Part shown: in pieces, positions 57,701 to 64,000 of the stretch
Layout: the number at the start of each line of letters is the position of its first letter
How positions within the stretch are numbered: the stretch's first letter is position 1
From: Flavobacteriales bacterium
Lineage (GTDB): Bacteria; Bacteroidota; Bacteroidia; NS11-12g; UBA955
Assembly: GCA_947447955.1 (NCBI GenBank)
Contig: CANFLS010000001.1
Span: 62,001-126,000 of the forward strand
DNA: 64,000 bases
Reading direction: 5' to 3'
Translations under genes and position numbers: made by a program
Notes under the pieces: generated by a model
What the model saw: only the letters and a program-made list of their open reading frames with translations
What the model was told of the DNA's origin: nothing
Database searches by the model: none

Positions 57701-59046
57701 TTGAATTGATAGCTAGGGTGGGTAATTAATTTACTTAACTCAGTTTGATTGTTGGTTATTTGTAGCCAATTTTGAGTGGATATTTGATTAGCTTCAATTG
57801 TTTCTTCAAAATGATTTTGGTTGAAAGAAATTTCATGGTCGAATTTATATCCAAGCAAATTCCTGTTGATTAAGTGATTTTTTATTTTTTCTCCAAAGGA
57901 TTTCTCGCTGTGGTTTTTTTCTGTTTTAGATATAGCTATCATAACAGAAGGCAAAAACAACCTGTTGCTTAACTTATTGCCTTTTAGCCATGCTTGCCCA
58001 TTGGGCCATCCCCCTACGTTTTTTGGATGCAATGGAATTTGCCCAAATTCTCGGGTAATAAAATTGGTAGTTTCAGAAGTGAGTGGCCTTAATTCCAATT
58101 GCCTTTGAAATTGCACCCAAAGTTCAATGGGTGTTTTTACTTTGGTGTTTATTAATTCTTTACTACAGAACCATGGCTGTCTAATTAGGAAATTTATTAA
58201 ATCTAAAAAATTATAATTATGATGATAATAAAAATCTGCTGTTTCTTGAATGTGTTTTTCTGAAGGATTTTCAGTTAAATAGAATTTTAATACGGACTTG
58301 GCAATATGGTTTGCAGTTTGTTTCTGTTTTAAAATAATATCAATTACGTCTTCTCCGTTCCAGTTCCCTGTTTCATTGAATATGGTTTTTGGTGAAGCAT
58401 CAAAATGATTTTCATCGATGTACATTTTGTAAGGATAAGGTAAATTCCAAACATCTGGAATTACTGTTCTTCTACCCGTGAATGCCCTTGCTATTTCGTT
58501 TATTTCTTTTTGGTTATAATTTCCAATACCTAGAGTGAATATTTCGAGTAATTCTCTTGGAAAGTTTTGGTTTGGTGAATTTTTAGAAGAATGATAAGCA
58601 TTTAAAAATTTCATGGCACAAGGTGTAGAAGAAATGGCTTTTAGCAAATCACCAAAATTACCTAAAGCATGTTTTCTATAACAATCTAAGAGCAAAGTTT
58701 GTGCAAATGGCCAAATTCCTACACTTATGGGAATATGGTGGTTCCAAAATAAGGCAGCTTTTTCTCTAATTGGATTATCCAATTCCACCATTGTGTCTAT
58801 CCAATCAACCCTGGAGGCTGCATATTCCCAATTTTTCCGCCATTGATCTGTTGATTTTTCAACCCTATGTTTCAGTTTTTCACTAAAATACTTGGTAGAC
58901 TCAGAGTATTCAGGTGCAGTTTCAATAATCCAATGTTGAAGTTTTGCAGTATCAGAAAGCAATTCTTTTAAATCTGGATGTTCAAGCCATTCTAATTTAG
59001 GCCCAAATCCAAATCTATTGAGAATATGTATGTTTATTGGATTCAA
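57697..59046 (-). CDS. DUF1800 family protein
   Basis: 449 residues, TTG start. Family pattern: HILNRFGFGPK, EKAALFWNHHIPIS, NFPRELLEIFTLGIGNYNQK, EIARAFTGR, and KNVGGWPNGQAWLKGNKLSN. DUF1800 and DUF1501 proteins occur as a co-transcribed pair in many Bacteroidota and Planctomycetota; their biochemical function is not established. No clear signal peptide at this start. Confidence 0.92.
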   Translation of the reverse strand: MNPINIHILNRFGFGPKLEWLEHPDLKELLSDTAKLQHWIIETAPEYSESTKYFSEKLKHRVEKSTDQWRKNWEYAASRVDWIDTMVELDNPIREKAALFWNHHIPISVGIWPFAQTLLLDCYRKHALGNFGDLLKAISSTPCAMKFLNAYHSSKNSPNQNFPRELLEIFTLGIGNYNQKEINEIARAFTGRRTVIPDVWNLPYPYKMYIDENHFDASPKTIFNETGNWNGEDVIDIILKQKQTANHIAKSVLKFYLTENPSEKHIQETADFYYHHNYNFLDLINFLIRQPWFCSKELINTKVKTPIELWVQFQRQLELRPLTSETTNFITREFGQIPLHPKNVGGWPNGQAWLKGNKLSNRLFLPSVMIAISKTEKNHSEKSFGEKIKNHLINRNLLGYKFDHEISFNQNHFEETIEANQISTQNWLQITNNQTELSKLITHPSYQFN

Positions 59047-59128
59047 AAGTCATACGAAGTTATTAAATTCTACCATGTTATTTTATATAATTTACTAATT
59101 GATAAAAATTTTAATTAAACCGATTAAT

Positions 59129-59136
59129 TATATTTG
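59129..59136 (+). promoter_or_regulatory. -7 box for the second glycan gene group
   Basis: TATATTTG, four bases before the ATG at 59141; matches TAnnTTTG. Confidence 0.55.
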
Positions 59137-59140
59137 AACC

Positions 59141-60010
59141 ATGAAAGTTCTTCTTACGGGTGCAACAGGTTTTTTAGGTAAGTATTTGCTTTCTGAGCTT
59201 GATGCACAGGTCATACAAGTTGATACTGTCGGAAGAAATGTTGAAAATACCTTTCAATGTGATTTGGCCAAAGACAATTTTGAGTTGCCATGCGATGCCT
59301 TATGCGACATGGTGGTTCACAATGCGGGGAAGGCGCATCTTGTCCCTCAAAATGAAGCGGAGGGAAAGGTGTTCTATGATGTGAATGTGGGTGGAACCGA
59401 AAAATTATTGGAATCGTTAATGGCCCTCAAGAATAAACCCAAGTGCTTTGTTTTTGTGTCTACGGTGGCGGTGTATGGATTGGAATCTGGTGAGAATATC
59501 AATGAAACGCATCCGTTGAACGGCAATACGCCTTATGCGTTGAGTAAAATTGAAGCCGAGAAATTGGTGCGAGATTGGTGTTTAGAAAACCATGTGAATT
59601 GTGTGATTTTGCGATTGCCTTTGGTGGTTGGTGAAAATGCACCGGGTAATTTGGGTGCAATGGAACGTGCCATCAAAAAGGGATACTACTTTAGATTGGG
59701 AACAGGAAATGCCCGAAGAAGCATGGTAAATGCCGTTGATGTAGCCAAATTGATACCGAGTTTGATAGATAAAAATGGAATTTACAACATCACCGATGGG
59801 TTGCACCGAAGTTTTGCTGAAATGGACACTTTTTTGGCGCAAAAACATGGAAAGAACATTAAAAAAATACCCGTTTGGATGGGAAAATTGATTGCCAAAG
59901 TGGGTGATTTTATACCTAGATTTCCATTGAATTCATACCGATTGGGAAAGTTGGAGCAATCTTTAACGTTTAACGACGACAAGGCAAGGCAGGAATTGGA
60001 TTGGAAATGA
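59141..60010 (+). CDS. NAD-dependent epimerase/dehydratase (WbpK/GalE-like)
   Basis: 289 residues. GATGFLGKYLLSEL binds NAD, VSTVAVYGLESG holds the catalytic Ser/Thr region and YALSKIEAEKLV the Tyr-x3-Lys. It often precedes a WbpL/WecA-type transferase, as here, and probably makes UDP-FucNAc or a related 6-deoxy sugar for it. It ends at DWK, a little short of the family norm, suggesting a slightly clipped C-terminus. Confidence 0.88.
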   Translation: MKVLLTGATGFLGKYLLSELDAQVIQVDTVGRNVENTFQCDLAKDNFELPCDALCDMVVHNAGKAHLVPQNEAEGKVFYDVNVGGTEKLLESLMALKNKPKCFVFVSTVAVYGLESGENINETHPLNGNTPYALSKIEAEKLVRDWCLENHVNCVILRLPLVVGENAPGNLGAMERAIKKGYYFRLGTGNARRSMVNAVDVAKLIPSLIDKNGIYNITDGLHRSFAEMDTFLAQKHGKNIKKIPVWMGKLIAKVGDFIPRFPLNSYRLGKLEQSLTFNDDKARQELDWK

Positions 60011-60082
60011 TTTTTGTGGGGATGGGATTTATTTTGCCGAATGGCTTTGTTGAGAACAAAGGAATGGAGATATTTGAAGTAA

Positions 60083-61012
60083 ATGTTATTTAAAGAAATA
60101 ATATCGTTTGGAATTGGCATTCTCATCATCCAATTGTATTTTATTGTTGCCAAACGTTTTGGCATCATTGACAAACCCAGCGACCGAAGTTCGCATGTGG
60201 TGCCCACATTGAGGGGTGGGGGTATTTTGTTTCCTTTGATGTACATGTTGGTTGGAATTACAGGTGTTTATTTTGGGTATCAAGATATTTCGTTTTGGTT
60301 TGTGTTGGGTATTTTCTTGATTGCAACAATCAGTTTTTGGGATGATGTAGCCACGTTGTCGCCAAAGATTCGGGTAATTGTACATTTGTTGTCTGTAGCC
60401 ATTTTGATCTGGCAAACGGGTATCTATGAATATGGATTTTTGATTGTGTTGTTGTCCATCATTCTCATTATTGGAAGCATCAACGCCTATAACTTCATGG
60501 ATGGAATCAATGGCATAACGGCATTGTATTCGTTGGTGGTTGTGGGTAGTTTAACCTATTTGTTACCCGAAATGAGGTTGCAGTATTTGTTGGTTGCCAT
60601 CATTGTGTTTGCTATTTACAATGTGCGGAAAAAAGCGGTTTGTTTCAGTGGAGATGTGGGTTCGGTGAGTTTGGCCTATATCATTGCGTTTTGCATATCC
60701 AAATTGATGGTGAATACCCAAGAAATCAAATGGATTTTCTTGTTGGGCATTTATGGTATCGACAGCATTGTTACCATTTTGTATCGGTTGAAGCGCAAAG
60801 AGAACATTTTCAAACCCCACAGAACCCACTTGTATCAATATTTGGCCAATGAAAAGGGTATGAGCCACGTATCGGTTTCGCTCATTTACTCAGTTGCGCA
60901 AGCTTTGTTGAGTTGTGTGGTAATTACTGGGAATTTCGCAAATGCGTTAATTGCATTTGGAATTGCCTTGGTAATCTACTTGGCAGTGAGGCTAAAATTG
61001 GGTTTAGATTAA
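60083..61012 (+). CDS. Undecaprenyl-phosphate sugar-1-phosphate transferase (WecA/WbpL type)
   Basis: 309 residues, about ten membrane segments. Conserved cytoplasmic loops: DKPSDRSSHVVPTLRGGG (about 27-44), WDDVATLSPKIRV with the Asp pair, NAYNFMDGINGI, and HRTHLYQYL. It starts glycan assembly by transferring a sugar phosphate to undecaprenyl phosphate. It is the only priming enzyme in the window, so it may serve the large locus upstream. It overlaps the opposite-strand transferase gene by four bases. Confidence 0.93.
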   Translation: MLFKEIISFGIGILIIQLYFIVAKRFGIIDKPSDRSSHVVPTLRGGGILFPLMYMLVGITGVYFGYQDISFWFVLGIFLIATISFWDDVATLSPKIRVIVHLLSVAILIWQTGIYEYGFLIVLLSIILIIGSINAYNFMDGINGITALYSLVVVGSLTYLLPEMRLQYLLVAIIVFAIYNVRKKAVCFSGDVGSVSLAYIIAFCISKLMVNTQEIKWIFLLGIYGIDSIVTILYRLKRKENIFKPHRTHLYQYLANEKGMSHVSVSLIYSVAQALLSCVVITGNFANALIAFGIALVIYLAVRLKLGLD

Positions 61013-62064
61013 CCCTTGGCTTTTACCAACTCTTGGTATTTAGCCCAAAATACCTTCATGTTTTTTTCGCGGTCTACAGTTTCATCAATCAATTTTCTAT
61101 TATTGATAATGGCCTGTTCGTAGTGATGCGGATTTTCTAAAAATTTCTCAATGGCATTTGCCAATGCTTCGGCGTTGTTAACAGGAACCAAATTTCCATT
61201 TTGATTAGGATGAATAAATGCCCTATTGCCAGGTAAGTCTGTTACAATTGGAAAGCAACCTGATGCCATTGCTTCAAACAACGATGATGATACTCCTTCT
61301 GTAGTTGGCACTGAAAGATACAAAGGACATTGGGTAAGTAATTTAGGCAATTCATCATTTTGAATTCTTCCTAAAAAGTGAATCAATTCAGACACGCCTT
61401 TGTCATTCGCTCTTTGTTGAAGTATTTCAAGCAAAGACCCCCCCCCCACAATATCTACCTCCAAAAGAATGCCTTTTGATTTCAAAATGGCGACGGCATC
61501 AATGATGTTCCAATGCTGATAATCTTCTTCTAGAGAGCGTGTAACAATAGCCTTTAATGGCAAAGGATTTTGCGGCAATTGATTTATTAATGTATATCCG
61601 CTTAAGTCTAAACCTTTGGCCAAAACCATAATGTTATTTGGATTGGCTCCTGATTTTAGCATAGCCGGAACCATGGCATGTCCCCAAGCATGAATTAGGT
61701 CAACCCTTGTATATACCAATCTTTGTAGAATACTTTTGTAATATTGAGAAATTCCAGTTATTGGATAAATATCAGAAATGCCTTGTTGGGCAACTATTTT
61801 AACTTTGGCATTTGTAAATAGAGCGAAGAAACCGTAGCTGGTGCTCCTTTCAGCAAGAACAATGTCGTATTTGGGCCCAAAATACTTCCCCCAAATTAAA
61901 CGAAAAATAAAGAAAATGGATTGTAGTGCTCTAATGAATCTATTTTTAATCGTTTTAATTTCGTCGGTGTCAATGACAATACCTGATTCTTTTTGAATCC
62001 CTTGAATCCAAGTTTGGGCATCGGCCCTGTAGGTTTCACCGAGAAATAGAATTTTCATACACAC
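61009..62064 (-). CDS. GT4-like glycosyltransferase with an in-gene G10 tract
   Basis: 351 residues. KAIVTRSLEEDYQHWNIID, VDIVGGGSLLEIL, and TEGVSSSLFEAMASGCFPIV are the donor-domain motifs. The three glycines of VGGGS are encoded by ten consecutive G residues on the coding strand (C10 at 61438-61447). Loss or gain of one G would shift the frame near two-thirds of the gene, so expression could vary by slippage. The present length gives the full product. Confidence 0.88.
   Translation of the reverse strand: MCMKILFLGETYRADAQTWIQGIQKESGIVIDTDEIKTIKNRFIRALQSIFFIFRLIWGKYFGPKYDIVLAERSTSYGFFALFTNAKVKIVAQQGISDIYPITGISQYYKSILQRLVYTRVDLIHAWGHAMVPAMLKSGANPNNIMVLAKGLDLSGYTLINQLPQNPLPLKAIVTRSLEEDYQHWNIIDAVAILKSKGILLEVDIVGGGSLLEILQQRANDKGVSELIHFLGRIQNDELPKLLTQCPLYLSVPTTEGVSSSLFEAMASGCFPIVTDLPGNRAFIHPNQNGNLVPVNNAEALANAIEKFLENPHHYEQAIINNRKLIDETVDREKNMKVFWAKYQELVKAKG
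61438..61447 (-). repeat. Homopolymer G10 (C10 on plus strand) in a glycosyltransferase gene
   Basis: Ten C residues in a row inside a coding region of an AT-rich genome. A candidate phase-variation tract. Confidence 0.6.
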
Positions 62065-62129
62065 AAAAATACAATAAATGTGGTTATCATCACATTCACT
62101 TACAAAATATGCTTGACTCTTCGTGAAGT

Positions 62130-63983
62130 TTAATGTGTTGTTGAAAAATATTTTTCATACCAAAGGCTCAAAAAGAAAATTTGTCTAACAAAAGCGTAGT
62201 TTTCTTTTTTGCCATTTTGGAAATCATTTTTTAATTGGGTAACATTTATTTGGCTCATACTTCCTATTTTGAAAAAATCCGATAAATGCATTTTATCGAA
62301 ATGTTCCTTAAAATAAGGTTGATAGAGCATGATATAATCCCAAGGAATACTTAAACCGATTTTTCTATGGTTTGTGATATATTGAGGTAATTTTTTTCCA
62401 ATGGAATTCATCAAAACTTGTTTCCCTTTTCCTTTTGTTGAGAAATATTCATCGGGAAGGCTAAATGCACCAGCTACAATTCGATAATCTTCAAAGGGTT
62501 CTCTATTTTCAATTGACGCACCCATACTGACTCTGTCATTTCTGTCGTTCAACGTTGGAATATGCGTAAATTGCTCCAAATACATTAATTGACGGAGTGG
62601 GCTATTAGGAAAATAGGTTTTAGCTTCTTTAAGTATTTCCAATCTGTAACTAGGCAAAAGGTTGAGACCACCAATATTATTTTCTTCCAAATCTTTGATA
62701 TACATGATATTTGCATTCATCATGATTTGAGATGATTCATTTTTGGTATACACATATTTTTGCATTTTACGCCAACGATCATCTTTTATGTATTTTGTTG
62801 GTACGTAGTTTAGCAGCTGCAACAATTTGTGCCGAAATTGATTGCCGTGCACTTTGTATCGGACATATCCTCCAAAAATTTCATCGGCTGCTTCACCACT
62901 GAGCAAAACGGAAACATCTTTTTTGGCTTCTTTAGACAAGCCGAGTAAATGAGGCTCTTGCACATGCATGAACGGTTCATCTGAATTGTAGATGGCCTCT
63001 TCTGTAAGTGCTGCCAATTGATTGTCAGTAAATTCGAAACTATGAAAATCGAGGCCTAATTCTTTGGTATATCTAGCGGCAATTTTTGATTCGTCGTGTT
63101 TTGAATCAGAAAAAGCAATATTCCAGGTACTTATATTCTTATATCCCAATTGACTTTGGGCATAAATAACTGAGCTTGAGTCTAAACCACCGCTTAGCAT
63201 GGTTCCTACTTTGACATCAGATACCATTCGGTAGTTTACACTACTTAAAAATGTTTCTTCAAACCATTGGTAAGGTTTTTCTATTGAGGGATATTTTTTC
63301 GCTTCCTCCCCGAGATGGTACCAACGGGAAGTTTGGGTAATTTGTCCCTCCGAATTAACGGCCATAAAATAACCGGGCAGAATTCTTTTGATTCCTTTGA
63401 AAATTGTATTTTCACCACTTACATGTCGGTAAAATAACAATTCATCAATGTGGGATTCATCAACGGCTTTCTCCATACCGTAAGCAAAAAATGCTTTGGG
63501 TTCTGAGGCAAAAGCAAACTCGGTATTTGTTTGAGCATAGAATAGGGGTTTAATACCCATTCTATCTCTCACTAGGAGTGTGGTTTTATTTTGGTGGTCG
63601 TAAAAAGCAAACGCCCAAAAACCAATTAATTTATGCAGGCAGTTCACTCCTTCATTGATGAGGAGTTGCAGTAGAACTTCGGTATCGGTTTCTGTTTGAA
63701 AATTGAAACCTTCTTGAACAAGTGCTGCTTTTATTTCTTGGTAGTTAAAAATCTCACCGTTAAAAGTAAGGGTATAGCGTTTGCATGATGAATGAAATGG
63801 TTGATTTCCATTACTTGATAGATCAATAATACTTAACCTTCGGTGAGCAAATCCAATATGGTTATCAATGTAAATTCCGGCAGCATCAGGTCCTCTGTGA
63901 ACCATAGAATCCCTCATAGCAATGAGTTTCTCTTCGTTAATAGGAGCTTGGTTTCTATTAATTATACCGGCAATACCGCACAT
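62130..63983 (-). CDS. asnB: Asparagine synthase (glutamine-hydrolysing)
   Basis: 617 residues. The N-terminal class II glutaminase begins MCGIAGIINRN with Cys2 as nucleophile and has HRGPDAAGIYI and the FNGEIFNYQEI segment. The synthetase domain has the ATP PP-loop GTMLSGGLDSSSVIYA and GEAADEIFGGYVRY. AsnB-like proteins are very common in surface glycan loci, where they may amidate uronic acids instead of making free asparagine. No upstream sequence is left to judge its promoter. Confidence 0.94.
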   Translation of the reverse strand: MCGIAGIINRNQAPINEEKLIAMRDSMVHRGPDAAGIYIDNHIGFAHRRLSIIDLSSNGNQPFHSSCKRYTLTFNGEIFNYQEIKAALVQEGFNFQTETDTEVLLQLLINEGVNCLHKLIGFWAFAFYDHQNKTTLLVRDRMGIKPLFYAQTNTEFAFASEPKAFFAYGMEKAVDESHIDELLFYRHVSGENTIFKGIKRILPGYFMAVNSEGQITQTSRWYHLGEEAKKYPSIEKPYQWFEETFLSSVNYRMVSDVKVGTMLSGGLDSSSVIYAQSQLGYKNISTWNIAFSDSKHDESKIAARYTKELGLDFHSFEFTDNQLAALTEEAIYNSDEPFMHVQEPHLLGLSKEAKKDVSVLLSGEAADEIFGGYVRYKVHGNQFRHKLLQLLNYVPTKYIKDDRWRKMQKYVYTKNESSQIMMNANIMYIKDLEENNIGGLNLLPSYRLEILKEAKTYFPNSPLRQLMYLEQFTHIPTLNDRNDRVSMGASIENREPFEDYRIVAGAFSLPDEYFSTKGKGKQVLMNSIGKKLPQYITNHRKIGLSIPWDYIMLYQPYFKEHFDKMHLSDFFKIGSMSQINVTQLKNDFQNGKKENYAFVRQIFFLSLWYEKYFSTTH

Positions 63984-64000
63984 ATTTTCTTTGTAAATTT

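Overview
The window is a chromosomal piece of a Bacteroidota genome. Supporting signs are near-absent Shine-Dalgarno sites, start-proximal promoter boxes of the TAnnTTTG type, frequent TTG/GTG starts with stop-start overlaps, a stand-alone B12-binding protein and a ComB homologue, and a Wza/Wzc-led surface polysaccharide locus. I cannot place it below phylum level from sequence alone. No rRNA, tRNA or CRISPR array was seen.

Region 1 (1-12,999) is a housekeeping and accessory patchwork: the rbfA 3' end, an FtsX-like permease, pth, a DUF433 gene, a B12-binding protein, comB, an AAA ATPase with DUF4143, a RES/Xre toxin-antitoxin pair, an MNT/HEPN-like pair, enoyl-CoA hydratase, purQ, aroQ and an epimerase. 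Its intergenic spaces hold two dispersed repeat families that I do not recognise. One is a 200-400 bp element bounded by oppositely oriented arrays of a 9-bp unit, TTAGAC(A/G)G(A/G), seen in several copies and both orientations. The other is a phased series of tiny hairpins whose stems differ from unit to unit but still pair, joined by a constant GTTTAG/CTAAAC linker. Both families run into gene ends and sometimes supply the stop codon.

Region 2 (12,800-20,568) is a tandem duplication: epimerase 3' end, MBOAT acyltransferase and SGNH-like partner, repeated, then a third epimerase 3' fragment. A degenerate IS4-type element with intact 15-bp ends and a 9-bp target duplication sits between the copies.

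Region 3 (20,569-54,822) is a very long, mostly gapless plus-strand surface polysaccharide locus. It begins with a membrane protein, Wza and Wzc, then a hairpin-repeat island with a four-helix-bundle gene and an HTH regulator. Next come a UDP-sugar dehydrogenase, WecE, an FkbM methyltransferase, a dead UDP-glucuronate epimerase, Wzm/Wzt, a pseudaminic-acid-like nonulosonate module (PseB, PseC, aldo/keto reductase, SpsF-like, class III aminotransferase, double GNAT, PseI; no PseG), about ten glycosyltransferases, an O-antigen polymerase/ligase, a TupA-type ATP-grasp protein and an OafA-type acyltransferase. It closes with a strong TTCG-loop terminator. Its middle is clearly more AT-rich than its flanks.

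Region 4 (54,902-64,000) holds an intact-looking IS3 element inserted into an older IS3 remnant, a DUF1501/DUF1800 pair, and a second glycan group (epimerase, WecA/WbpL-like transferase, a glycosyltransferase with a G10 tract, AsnB). The priming transferase here probably serves the neighbouring locus.
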